A stretch of 64,000 bases of DNA. It comes from Saccharopolyspora erythraea NRRL 2338 (GTDB lineage Bacteria > Actinomycetota > Actinomycetes > Mycobacteriales > Pseudonocardiaceae). The translations under genes and the position numbers were made by a program. Of this stretch, positions 18,655 to 27,092 are shown in pieces. How positions within the stretch are numbered: the first letter of the stretch is position 1; every line of letters begins with the position of its first letter. The notes under the pieces are model-generated. The model ran no database searches, was not told the origin of the DNA, and saw only the letters and a list, made by a program, of their open reading frames with translations. The DNA is taken from assembly GCF_000062885.1 (NCBI RefSeq), contig NC_009142.1, positions 5,941,584 to 6,005,583 of the forward strand, written 5' to 3'.

Positions 18655-19851
18655 TCAGCCGGTGCGAGACCCGGCTCGCGGGCGGCGGTCGCGGCGCAGC
18701 AGGGCGAGTGCGGCACTCGGGAACAACAGCACCGACAGCAGGCCCGCGCAGACCAGCGCGGCCCCCGTCACCGGGGCGATCAGGCCCACCGATTCGCCGA
18801 TCTGCGTGGTGGTGACCAGGAACGGCAACGACGTCGCCTGGAGGAACCCGGCCGCCACGGCCGAACGGGACCCCAGCGCCCGCACGTAGAGCAGCGCGGG
18901 CACGCCCCGCACCAGCAGCAACGCCAGCAGGAAGAGGGGGACGCGCAGCAGCGCCGTGGGCTCCTCGACCAGCCCCCGCAGGTCCAGCGTGACCCCGCTG
19001 GAGATGAAGAAGACCGGGATCAGGAACCCGTAGCCGATGGCGTCGAGCTTGGTGCGGAAGTGCGGGTGCGTGCTGGTGTCGCGGTCGATCAGGCCCACGA
19101 CCGCACCCGCCAGGAACGCGCCGAGGATGCTCTCCAGCCCGAACAGCTCGGCGAGCACTACGAAGGCCACCAGCAGCGCCACCGCGGCCCGGACCCGCAG
19201 CTCGGCGGTGGTGTCCTGCAGGCGCAGGAAGACCATGTCCAGCCGCGACCACCGGCCCGCCAGCGCGACCGCGACCCCGATGGCGGCGACGAAGACGACG
19301 AACACTGCCAGGAACGCGATCCGCTCGCCCGGGGTCGTCTCCGACACCGAGAACAGCAGCGACACCAGCACCACGGCGCCGAAGTCGGCGACCGAGGACG
19401 CCGCGATCGTGGTCTGGCCCGCCGCGTCGTCGGCGCGACCGGCGTCCTTGAGCACCGGCACGACCAGCCCGAGCGAGGTCGCCGACAGCGCGACCGCGAT
19501 CAGCAGCGGGTCGCGCACCCAGCCCGCCGCGCCGAAGGAGAACCCGGCCAGCACGCCGATGACCATCGTCAGGGCGTAGCCGAGCAGGGCCGTGCGCAGC
19601 AGCGAGCCCCGCAGCCGGTGCACGTCGACCTCCAGGCCGGACAGGAACAGCAGGAACGCCAGCCCGAGCAGGGCGACGATCCGCACCGCCTCGTCGACCT
19701 CGACCAGCCCGAGGACCGACGGTCCGAGCACCACGCCGGCGACGATCTCCAGGACAACGGAGGGCACGCGCACCCGCGGTGCCATGCCGAGCAGCAACGG
19801 CGCCAGCAGCGCGACCACCGTCACGACCAGCAGGTTGGCCAGGTCAGGCAT
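18655..19851 (-). CDS. Cation/proton antiporter (CPA2/KefB type membrane domain)
   Basis: A 398-aa protein, almost entirely 10-12 membrane helices of the Na+/H+ exchanger family (PF00999). Typical pieces are LEIVAGVVLGPSVLG, FLLFLSGLEVD and ESILGAFLAGAVVGLIDRD. There is no C-terminal TrkA-N domain, so regulation differs from full KefB. It would exchange K+ or Na+ for protons in the plasma membrane. It starts 58 bp after the M15 peptidase gene and is probably in the same transcript. Confidence 0.88.
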   Translation of the reverse strand: MPDLANLLVVTVVALLAPLLLGMAPRVRVPSVVLEIVAGVVLGPSVLGLVEVDEAVRIVALLGLAFLLFLSGLEVDVHRLRGSLLRTALLGYALTMVIGVLAGFSFGAAGWVRDPLLIAVALSATSLGLVVPVLKDAGRADDAAGQTTIAASSVADFGAVVLVSLLFSVSETTPGERIAFLAVFVVFVAAIGVAVALAGRWSRLDMVFLRLQDTTAELRVRAAVALLVAFVVLAELFGLESILGAFLAGAVVGLIDRDTSTHPHFRTKLDAIGYGFLIPVFFISSGVTLDLRGLVEEPTALLRVPLFLLALLLVRGVPALLYVRALGSRSAVAAGFLQATSLPFLVTTTQIGESVGLIAPVTGAALVCAGLLSVLLFPSAALALLRRDRRPRAGSRTG

Positions 19852-19909
19852 GGCAGGACACCCCCAGCGCCGGGTCGTCGGCTGGCACCACCATGTGGCG
19901 GGGCGGCGC

Positions 19910-20620
19910 TCAAGGCATCTCGAAGTGCTGGTAGTCGATCGGCGTGGTCCAGTGCCCGCCCCAGGTCCAGCCGCGGTCGGTGAAGGCGCGCACGGCCGGG
20001 TCGCCGTCGTGCAGCACGCCCGGGTCGCGGCGGGCGCGGTCCAGGTACGGCGCGGCGTTGGCGGGCTGGAAGGCGCCGGTGTCGTCGACGTAGGGGTTGA
20101 TCAGCGGGTTCACGTCGACCGCGCGGCCGAGGGCGTGCTGGGACCACCGGCCGCTGCCGGGGATGTCGCGGCAGCTGAACGCCGAGGTGTTGTTGTCGCG
20201 CATCGACAGCTCGTCCTCGGCACCCGGGTAGGTGCCGGCCGGACGCATGCGCTCCACCGGGTAGCCGATCGCGTAGAGCTGCCCGAACACGTCGACCACC
20301 TGCCGGACCCGGTCCTGGTGCACGTCCAGCTCACCCACGTGCGTCGCGCCGTCCATGCCGACGTGGGTCAGGCGGACGCGGCGGAGCTCGGCGGGGCCCA
20401 CCGGGCAACCCGGGCGCCAGCTCGGCCCCAGCTCGGCGGCGGTGACCGGGACGACCTCGGCGGTGAACGGCGACCGCGCCGGGACGGTGGGCGGCGGTGA
20501 CGCGGGCGGCGGGCCGCCGGCCGGTGGCGAAGCGGGGCTGGAGCACTGCGCGAGCACCGCGGCCAGCGCCACCGCGAGACACGCGCGGCGGGCGGGGTGC
20601 GGGTGGTGACGTGTCCTCAT
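19910..20620 (-). CDS. M15 family D-Ala-D-Ala carboxypeptidase-like lipoprotein
   Basis: A 236-aa protein from the ATG at 20620. A signal peptide with lipobox LAQC gives a probable lipid-anchored cysteine near residue 26. The M15 zinc motifs are HALGRAVDVNPLINPY (SxHxxGxAxD type) and the C-terminal DYQHFEMP with GGHW ahead of it. Such enzymes trim peptidoglycan stems outside the membrane. Proline-rich residues after the lipobox form a flexible tether. Confidence 0.85.
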   Translation of the reverse strand: MRTRHHPHPARRACLAVALAAVLAQCSSPASPPAGGPPPASPPPTVPARSPFTAEVVPVTAAELGPSWRPGCPVGPAELRRVRLTHVGMDGATHVGELDVHQDRVRQVVDVFGQLYAIGYPVERMRPAGTYPGAEDELSMRDNNTSAFSCRDIPGSGRWSQHALGRAVDVNPLINPYVDDTGAFQPANAAPYLDRARRDPGVLHDGDPAVRAFTDRGWTWGGHWTTPIDYQHFEMP

Positions 20621-20783
20621 CGGGAGGTCCCCGTCGGCTCCGGTGCGCCCGGCTCGCACGGGCGGCCGAGCACCACCCACCGTACCGGCGGACACCCCGC
20701 CGGGCCCCTCAACGACTGTCCTCGATCACCTGCGCGCGCTTGGCCCACCCGCGCCACCGGAACCGCCGCGGGTTCTCAGGTGC

Positions 20784-22148
20784 TCAGCGCCGCCGCGCCG
20801 ACGTGAGCGCCTGGCGCGCGATCAGCGCGGCCCGGATGCGGGGCAGTTCAGCGGGCACCGTCGTGTCGAGCCCGGTCAGGGCGGCGATCCTGCGCAGCCG
20901 GTAGTCGACGGTGTTGGGGTGGATGTGCAGGGCCCGCGCGGTGTGCCTGCGGTTGAGACCGTGGCCGAAGTGCGTCCGCAGCGTCTCGAGCAGCTCGGGT
21001 CTGCGCGCGACCGGCTCCAGCAGCGCCGCCAGCTTCTCCGCCGCCGGACCCGGCCGCGAGAGCTGGTACTCCAGCGCCACGTCGTCGAGCCGGTGGACGC
21101 CGGGTGGACGCCCGCAGGCGAGCGCGACGTCGAGGACCTCCCGCGCCACCACCGCCGCCTCGCCCACGCCGGCCGGAGCGGCCGGCATCGCGCCCGCCGT
21201 GACGTCGGCGCCCGCCGCACGGGACGCCGACTCGACCAGCGCGGCCAGCCGCCGCCAGTCGGCTTCGCCGACCTCGTCGGCGGGTTGCGCGCACGGCACG
21301 AGCGCGACGCCGCCTGCCGGGGTGAGCGCGCAGAGCACCGGGTCGCGTGCCCCGTGCTCGAGTTCGGTGCGCAGCCTGCGGAGCTTGCGCCGCGCCGCGA
21401 CCGAACCGTCCACATCGGACCTGTCCTCGTCGGGGTGCGCACCGATCACCAGCTCCAGCACCAGGTACGCCGGGGGCAGCAGGATTCCCGCTCTGGCGGC
21501 GGTTTCCGCGCTTGCCCCGCCCTCCAGCAGCGCCGAGAGCAGCGCCTGCCGGGCCGCCTGCACCTCGCTGAACACCGCCTGCCGCTCCTGGAAGTACCCG
21601 GCCGAGACCGCGGCGGTGACGTCCTGGAGGTAGCCGAGCTGCAACCTGTTGAGCCGCAGCAGTCCCGGCAGGTCGGCGGGTTCGGCGTGCGGCCCCAGCA
21701 ACTCCCAGCTCACCCGCACGCCGAGGTGGTGCGCGCTGAGCACCACGTCGATCGGCACCCCTTCCTCGGCCCGCTGGGCGATGTTCTCCCGCAGCGAGGA
21801 CAGGAACCGCGGCGACGGCCGCTGCCCGGTGCGCACGACCTCGGCGAAGGCCCGGACTCCGGCGCCGATGATCCGGGTGACGTCACCGCGCAGCAGTTCG
21901 GCGGGCATCCGGGCGTAGGCGGGCAGCTCGGCGAGGATGCGCTCGAAGACGGCCGCCACCAGTTCCGGCGCGGCGGCGGTGATCCGCTGGTGCAACGGAA
22001 CTCCGCCGGCGGTGATGGGGTCGGCGGCGCCGGGGTCGATCGCGGTCGGCGGCTCCCCGGAGGGGGCAGAACTGTGTCCGGTCACGAAGATCTCCGCTGT
22101 TGTCTGGGAAGAATCCCACGTCGACCCAACGACCGGATGCCCCATCAT
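20784..22148 (-). CDS. PucR/CdaR-type transcriptional regulator
   Basis: A 454-aa protein. The C-terminal PucR helix-turn-helix (about 395-450) includes HFGHGLNRRHTARALHIHPNTVDYRLRRI. The middle fits a GGDEF-like region of CdaR proteins, and the N-terminal ~180 residues are helical, like an RsbRD-type sensor region. The first ~50 residues look unstructured, so a later GTG start is possible. It is divergent from the secreted propeller gene, which it may control (inference). Confidence 0.85.
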   Translation of the reverse strand: MMGHPVVGSTWDSSQTTAEIFVTGHSSAPSGEPPTAIDPGAADPITAGGVPLHQRITAAAPELVAAVFERILAELPAYARMPAELLRGDVTRIIGAGVRAFAEVVRTGQRPSPRFLSSLRENIAQRAEEGVPIDVVLSAHHLGVRVSWELLGPHAEPADLPGLLRLNRLQLGYLQDVTAAVSAGYFQERQAVFSEVQAARQALLSALLEGGASAETAARAGILLPPAYLVLELVIGAHPDEDRSDVDGSVAARRKLRRLRTELEHGARDPVLCALTPAGGVALVPCAQPADEVGEADWRRLAALVESASRAAGADVTAGAMPAAPAGVGEAAVVAREVLDVALACGRPPGVHRLDDVALEYQLSRPGPAAEKLAALLEPVARRPELLETLRTHFGHGLNRRHTARALHIHPNTVDYRLRRIAALTGLDTTVPAELPRIRAALIARQALTSARRR

Positions 22149-22298
22149 GTTACGGAGATCAAGCTACCTGCCGGTAACCAGGCTTGTCGCCGTCATTCTC
22201 CCGCCGCCGAACGGACCGACCATCGACCGGGCAGAACCACCGAACGGACAGGACCACCGAACGGACCGACCGCCGACCGACGAAGGGAACGTGCGCCC

Positions 22299-23537
22299 AT
22301 GAGGAGAAGACTCACCACCGGCCTGGCGGCCCTCGCACTCGCCGGAGCCGCCGTCGTGACACCCGGCTACGCGACGGCGCCCGCACCGCGGGACGTGCTC
22401 TTCGTCGGCAACAACTGGGACGGCACCGTCGAAGTGGTGTCCGCGGAGGGCGGGCTCACCAGCATCGGCCGGATCAACGCCGTTCCCGACCGCGCCGAAC
22501 GGATGCGCGAGATCTACGCGAACCCGGTGCGGCTGGCCTACTTCCTCGGCATCCGCGCGCTGGTCGGCGAGGGTCACGACCAGTTCGTCGACGACGCCTA
22601 CAGCGTGCAGGACGGGCGGCTGCTGGTGGTCTCGCGGCCGAGCTTCGCCGACGTGGTCGCGATCGACATCGCCGGCGGCGAGCTGGTGTGGCGCTTCGCG
22701 GTGGACGGCCGGCGCTCCGACCACATGGCGATCTCCCCCGACGGCACCGAGGTCGCCGTCTCGGCCTCCACCGGCAACGTGGTGCACCTGCTCGACGTCG
22801 CCACCGGTCGCGAGACCGGCCGCTTCCCGTCCGGCGACTCGCCGCACGAGAACGTCTACTCCGCCGACGGCAGGTGGATCCTGCACGCCAGCATCGGGCA
22901 CGTCTACTCGCCGCTGGACCACCCGGCGCTGGACACGACCAAGGGCGAGCGCCACTTCCAGATCGTCGACCGCGCCACCGGCGAGGTGGTCCGGCGCGTC
23001 GACATGGGTGCCGAGCTCGACGAGACGGGTTATCCGCACATGAGCTCCGCGGTGCGTCCGATGACGCTGAGCCCGGACGCCCGCTACGCCTACCTGCAGG
23101 TGTCGTTCTTCCACGGCTTCGTCGAGTACGACCTGGTGCAGGACCGGGTGACCCGCGTGGCGAACCTCCCGATCTCCGACGAGGTGGAGGACCTGCCCAG
23201 GGAGCGGTACCTGCTGGACTCCGCCCACCACGGCATCGCGATGAACCCCGCGGGCACCGACCTGTGCGTGGCGGGCACGATGTCGGACTACGCGACGATC
23301 GTCTCGCCGGAGACGTTCCGCCACAAAGGACTCGTGCGCTCGGGCAAGAAGCCGTACTGGGCGACGCCCAGCGCCGACGGGCAGCACTGCTACGTGTCGT
23401 GGAGCGGCGACGACAAGGTGTCGGCGATCTCCTACGAGACCGGGCAGGAGGTCGGCAGCGTCCAGGTCGGCGACCACCCGCAGCGGATGCGCCTGGGTCA
23501 GGTACCCGCGGGCTGGCGGGGCGGCCCGGCGGCGTAG
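22299..23537 (+). CDS. Secreted YncE/YVTN-type beta-propeller protein
   Basis: A 412-aa protein with a signal peptide (about residues 1-28, cleaved near GYATAPA) and then repeated four-stranded blades, seen as VDGRRSDHMAISPDGTEV, VHLLDVATGRETGRF, MTLSPDARYAYLQ and CYVSWSGDDKVSAISYET. Propellers of this sort act as scaffolds or bind cofactors outside the cell; no catalytic residues can be named. The ATG at 22299 is preceded by GAAGGGAA. Direct repeats (CGAACGGACCGACC at 22208 and 22259) lie upstream. The stop codon region is tandemly repeated and followed by a strong terminator. Confidence 0.85.
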   Translation: MRRRLTTGLAALALAGAAVVTPGYATAPAPRDVLFVGNNWDGTVEVVSAEGGLTSIGRINAVPDRAERMREIYANPVRLAYFLGIRALVGEGHDQFVDDAYSVQDGRLLVVSRPSFADVVAIDIAGGELVWRFAVDGRRSDHMAISPDGTEVAVSASTGNVVHLLDVATGRETGRFPSGDSPHENVYSADGRWILHASIGHVYSPLDHPALDTTKGERHFQIVDRATGEVVRRVDMGAELDETGYPHMSSAVRPMTLSPDARYAYLQVSFFHGFVEYDLVQDRVTRVANLPISDEVEDLPRERYLLDSAHHGIAMNPAGTDLCVAGTMSDYATIVSPETFRHKGLVRSGKKPYWATPSADGQHCYVSWSGDDKVSAISYETGQEVGSVQVGDHPQRMRLGQVPAGWRGGPAA

Positions 23538-23575
23538 TCGCGGCCCGGCGGCGCAGTCGCGGCCCGGCGGCCGGA
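23521..23575 (+). repeat. 19-bp tandem repeat spanning the propeller gene stop codon
   Basis: A 19-bp unit starting GCGGCCCGGCGGCG occurs at 23521 and 23540 and partly at 23559. The first copy contains the TAG stop (23535-23537); the second has CAG at that place. The third runs into the terminator stem. Confidence 0.85.
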
Positions 23576-23609
23576 CGGGGCTGCGCGGCACCCGCGGCAG
23601 CCCCGTCCG
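23572..23609 (+). terminator. Hairpin terminator of the propeller gene
   Basis: CGGACGGGGCTGC (23572-23584) pairs perfectly with GCAGCCCCGTCCG (23597-23609) across a 12-nt loop. There is no U-tract, as is common in actinobacteria. Confidence 0.8.
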
Positions 23610-23646
23610 CACGGCCGGCGTCCTGGCCCCGCGCCGTCGCGCCAGG

Positions 23647-24855
23647 TCAGCGGCGGCGCAGCGCTCCGGCGACGACCCGGCCCACGACCAGGTAGACGGC
23701 GGCGGCGAGGCCGTAGTTGAGCACCAGGCCGATCGTCGCGTCACCCGGGGTGAACACGTCCCCGAAGCCGAACACGAAGATCCGCGCCGTCTGGTATACG
23801 AACGAGACGAACCCGCTGTCGGGGTTCGCGCCGAACAGCTGGAACACGATGTGCAGCACGAACACCGTGGCGACCACCCCGGTGAACAGATGGACCACCA
23901 TGGCCAGGGTGTTCGCGCGGTCCGCCCTGCGGGCGCGCTTCTCCTCGTAGGAGCGCTCCGGCCGGTCGTAGCGGGCAGGCGGCGGCTCGTACCGGTCGCG
24001 GTCACGGTCGCGGTCGTAGCGGTCGCGCTCGTACCGGTCGCGCTCCCGGTCGTGGCGATCCCAGTCCCGGTCCCAGTCCCGATCGCTCTCGCGGTCGTAG
24101 GGGGCGTCGTAGTCGCGGTCCCGGTCGTAGTAGTCGTACGGGTCCGGGTCGTCGTACCGGGATGGCGGTGGCTCCGGCTCTTGCCACGCCGGCGCCTGCT
24201 CGTACCGCATCGTCGGCGGGTTCGGCGGGTGTGCCGCCTGTGTCGCCGGTTCCGGTGCTCCCGGCGGCGGACCTGGAGGCTGGCCGGGTGGCGGGCCTGC
24301 AGGCTGGCCGGGTGGCGGGCCTGGAGGCTGGCCGGGTGGCTGTGGCGGACGCGGCTGCTGGCCCTGCGGCATCGGCGGTTGCCCGCCGCCGGGCGGCGGC
24401 CCCTGCGGCGGCGCCGGCGGGCCCTGCGGCGCGGGTGGGGCGCCCTGTGGTCCAGGCGGGGCGGCCTGCGGAGCAGCGCCCTGCGGACCAGGCGGAGCGC
24501 CCTGGGGCGGCGCCTGCGGAGGCCCGGGAGGTCCGGGCGCGGGCGGCCGGCCCTGCGCGGGCGGTGGTCCCGGCGGCGCGGGTGGCTGCGGAGGAGGCCC
24601 CGGTGGCGGCGGGCCCTGGGACGGGCCGGGCGCAGCCGGGGGCGGACCCGGAGGCGGCGCACCCTGCGGGTTCGGCCCCTGGGGGTTGGGGCCCTGGGGG
24701 TTGGGGCCCGGAGGATTCGGAGCCTGAGGACTCGGGCCCTGGCCTTGCGGGCCGGGAGCGCCGGGGCCGGGACCCTGCGGCCCGGGTCCGGGCGGAGCCG
24801 GACCGGGGCCCCGTCTCGCACCGGGCGGCGGCCCCTGGGGCGGGTGACTGCTCAT
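23647..24855 (-). CDS. Proline-rich, Arg/Asp-rich protein with YggT-like membrane C-terminus
   Basis: A 402-aa protein in three blocks. Residues 1-205 are almost only Pro, Gly, Gln and Ala, with PQGPNPQGPNPQGP-like repeats. Residues 215-300 are an Arg/Asp/Tyr block with repeated DRDRD and RYERDRYDRD. The last ~100 residues hold three membrane segments (LAMVVHLFTGVVATVFVLHIV; SFVYQTARIFVFGFGDVF; IGLVLNYGLAAAVYLVVGRVV), reminiscent of YggT-family proteins. The long disordered cytoplasmic region could recruit partners or condense. Function is unknown. Confidence 0.85.
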   Translation of the reverse strand: MSSHPPQGPPPGARRGPGPAPPGPGPQGPGPGAPGPQGQGPSPQAPNPPGPNPQGPNPQGPNPQGAPPPGPPPAAPGPSQGPPPPGPPPQPPAPPGPPPAQGRPPAPGPPGPPQAPPQGAPPGPQGAAPQAAPPGPQGAPPAPQGPPAPPQGPPPGGGQPPMPQGQQPRPPQPPGQPPGPPPGQPAGPPPGQPPGPPPGAPEPATQAAHPPNPPTMRYEQAPAWQEPEPPPSRYDDPDPYDYYDRDRDYDAPYDRESDRDWDRDWDRHDRERDRYERDRYDRDRDRDRYEPPPARYDRPERSYEEKRARRADRANTLAMVVHLFTGVVATVFVLHIVFQLFGANPDSGFVSFVYQTARIFVFGFGDVFTPGDATIGLVLNYGLAAAVYLVVGRVVAGALRRR

Positions 24856-24859
24856 GGCC

Positions 24860-25285
24860 CGCCATTGTGACGATCACACCGCCGGGGCGACAGCCCTCCC
24901 CCGCCACCAGGGCACATGAGAGAAGCCACAGCGCACCCCCGCCGTACGGCACCCGGTCCGCCGGCCCGGCGATGCAGCGGCCCGGAGGCGCACCGCCGCC
25001 ACGCCGAGGCCCACCCCGCCGAGCCGTGCGCCAGTCAGCGACCCGTCACGTGGAGTCCCCATTCCCTCCGAACCACCCCGCGGAGCCGCTCGCCCAGCGA
25101 GCACCACGCCGAGCCTCACCGCCGCCGAGCCACCCCGCCGAGCCGCGCGCCAGCCAGCGGACCCGCCTCGCCGCGCCGCGCGAGTCAGCGACCCACCCAG
25201 CCGAGCCGTGCGCCGACCGAGCCACCGGGTGCGCGTCCCGCGCCGGCCGGCGACCCACCCAGCCGAGCCGCCTGCGTCGCCGACG
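24860..25285. repeat. Degenerate repeats, no gene, downstream of phzF-like gene
   Basis: A roughly 430-bp gap with CACCCCGCCGAGCC or CACCCAGCCGAGCC blocks near 25012, 25131, 25194 and 25255. Several are followed by GCGCCAG and CAGCGACCC variants. The region contains no frame with a convincing protein. Confidence 0.6.
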
Positions 25286-26137
25286 TCACCCGGTGATGGG
25301 CACGGCCGAGCCGGTGACCGCGATGCCCGACGTCGCCCCGGCGGGGATGTCGACCAGCAGCCTGCTCGGCCGTCCCATGTCCTCGCCCTGGTGGATGGTG
25401 ATCCGCGCCGGTGGCTCGACCGCGCCGAGCGCCCGCAGGTACGCGCCGAAGGCCGCCGCCGCGGCGCCCGTGGCCGGGTCCTCGTAGACGCCGCCGGGCG
25501 GGAACGGGTCGCGGGCGTGGAATTCACCGTCCTCGCCCCGCCACACCAGGTGCACGGTCGTCCAGTCCCGCTCGGCCATCAGCGCGCCCAGCGCCTCGCG
25601 GTCGTAGTCCAGCTCGGCCAGCCTCCGGCGGGTGGCGGCGGCCAGCACGAGGTGGTCGTTGCCCGCGTTGGCGATGCGCGGCGGCAGGTCAGGGTCCAGC
25701 TCGGCCGCGTCCCAGCCCAGCGCGCCGAGCACCGTTGCCAGGTCCCCCTCGTCGGCCTCTCGCACCGCCGGGGCGACGCTGGTGAGCGTCGCGGCGACCC
25801 GGCCGCCCTCGGTCCGGGTGTCGACCGCGACGTCGCCGACCGGTGCGGTCAGCAGCAGCTCTCCCGTCCCGTCGCGCTCGGCGAGCGCGACCGCCGTGGC
25901 GATCGTCGCGTGACCGCAGAACCCGACCTCGGCCACCGGGCTGAAGTACCGGATGCGGTGATGGCGGTCGCCGGGCCGCTCGACGAGGAACGCGGTTTCG
26001 GAGTAGCCGACCTCCGCGGCGATCTGCTGCATGCGCTGCTCGGTCAGCCCGCGGGCGTCGAGCACCACCCCGGCGGGGTTGCCGCCCCGGCCGCCGTCGT
26101 CGAAGGCGCTGTACCGCAACACGTCGATGTCGTCCAT
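25286..26137 (-). CDS. PhzF family isomerase/epimerase
   Basis: A 283-aa protein of the PhzC-PhzF family (PF02567). It begins with the typical IDVLRYSAFDDGGRGGNPAGVV, and the family acid residue appears in VGYSETAFL; GFCGHATIA and DPATGAAAAAFGAYL are conserved segments. Members isomerise small acids such as the phenazine precursor; most genomic copies, as here, lie outside phenazine clusters and have unknown substrates. A LysR gene starts 71 bp away on the other strand and probably controls it. Confidence 0.92.
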   Translation of the reverse strand: MDDIDVLRYSAFDDGGRGGNPAGVVLDARGLTEQRMQQIAAEVGYSETAFLVERPGDRHHRIRYFSPVAEVGFCGHATIATAVALAERDGTGELLLTAPVGDVAVDTRTEGGRVAATLTSVAPAVREADEGDLATVLGALGWDAAELDPDLPPRIANAGNDHLVLAAATRRRLAELDYDREALGALMAERDWTTVHLVWRGEDGEFHARDPFPPGGVYEDPATGAAAAAFGAYLRALGAVEPPARITIHQGEDMGRPSRLLVDIPAGATSGIAVTGSAVPITG

Positions 26138-26208
26138 GGTGACCAGCCTGCCGACCCGGTGACATCATGTCCAACGATGACTTCCGATGCCGTCGATCGG
26201 GGAACTCG

Positions 26209-27081
26209 ATGGACACCAGACTGCTCCGCAGCTTCCTCGCGGTGGTGCGCACCGGCGGTATCACCGCGGCGGCGGCCGAGCTGTCCTACGCCCAGTCCAC
26301 GGTCACCGCGCACGTGCAGGCCCTGGAGCGGTCGACCGGCGCCCGGCTGCTCGACCGGTCGGCGGCGGGCGCGGTCGCGACCTCGGCGGGTGCCCGGCTC
26401 GCCGAGCACGCCCGGCACATCCTGGACCTGGAGGACCGGATGTTCGCCGAACTGGCCGCGGCCGACCGCACACCGGCGGGCGAGGTCCGCCTTCGAGCAC
26501 CCGAGTCGGTGTGCGCGTACCGGCTGCCGGGCGTGCTGCGCGGGCTCTCCGAGCGCTACCCCGACGTGCGGCTGTCGCTTGCGCCCGCGGCGACCGGGGA
26601 CGCGCTGAGCGCGGTCGCCGACCGCCGCGCCGACCTCGCGCTGGTCTTCGAGCCGTCGGTGAGCGGCAACGGGCTCGACGTCGTCGACCTCGGACCGCAA
26701 CACCTGTCGCTGGTGGCGGCACCGACCACCGGTCTCCCCCGCGAGCGCCGGGTGACGGCGGCGGAGCTGGCCGAGGCCGGTGCGCTGCTGCTGGAGGAGG
26801 GCTGCGGCTACAGCGACGAGCTCGCCGCGCTGCTGTCCGCCGCCGCCCCGGCCGCCGCGCCCACCCGCTTCGGCAGCGTCGAGACCGTCAAGCGCTGCGT
26901 GGCGGCGGGCCTCGGCGTGGCGCTGCTGCCGACCCCGACCGTCGAGGAGGAGATCACCGACGGCCGGCTGGTCGAGCTTCACGGTCCGCGCACGTCCGAG
27001 CACCACCTCTGGCTGGTGCGTTCGGCGACGCGGTGGGCCTCCCCCGCCGTCATGGCCGTGCACTCGCTGCTGAGGACCTGA
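26209..27081 (+). CDS. LysR family transcriptional regulator
   Basis: A 290-aa protein. The start at 26209 is chosen because the LysR winged helix begins right there (MDTRLLRSFLAVVRTGGITA); an in-frame ATG at 26167 adds 14 unlike residues. The helix-turn-helix covers about residues 17-40 (AAAAELSYAQSTVTAHVQAL), followed by a LysR substrate-binding domain. It is divergent from the phzF-like gene with a short shared promoter region, the usual LysR target layout. Confidence 0.92.
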   Translation: MDTRLLRSFLAVVRTGGITAAAAELSYAQSTVTAHVQALERSTGARLLDRSAAGAVATSAGARLAEHARHILDLEDRMFAELAAADRTPAGEVRLRAPESVCAYRLPGVLRGLSERYPDVRLSLAPAATGDALSAVADRRADLALVFEPSVSGNGLDVVDLGPQHLSLVAAPTTGLPRERRVTAAELAEAGALLLEEGCGYSDELAALLSAAAPAAAPTRFGSVETVKRCVAAGLGVALLPTPTVEEEITDGRLVELHGPRTSEHHLWLVRSATRWASPAVMAVHSLLRT

Positions 27082-27092
27082 CCGGGGCGCAG

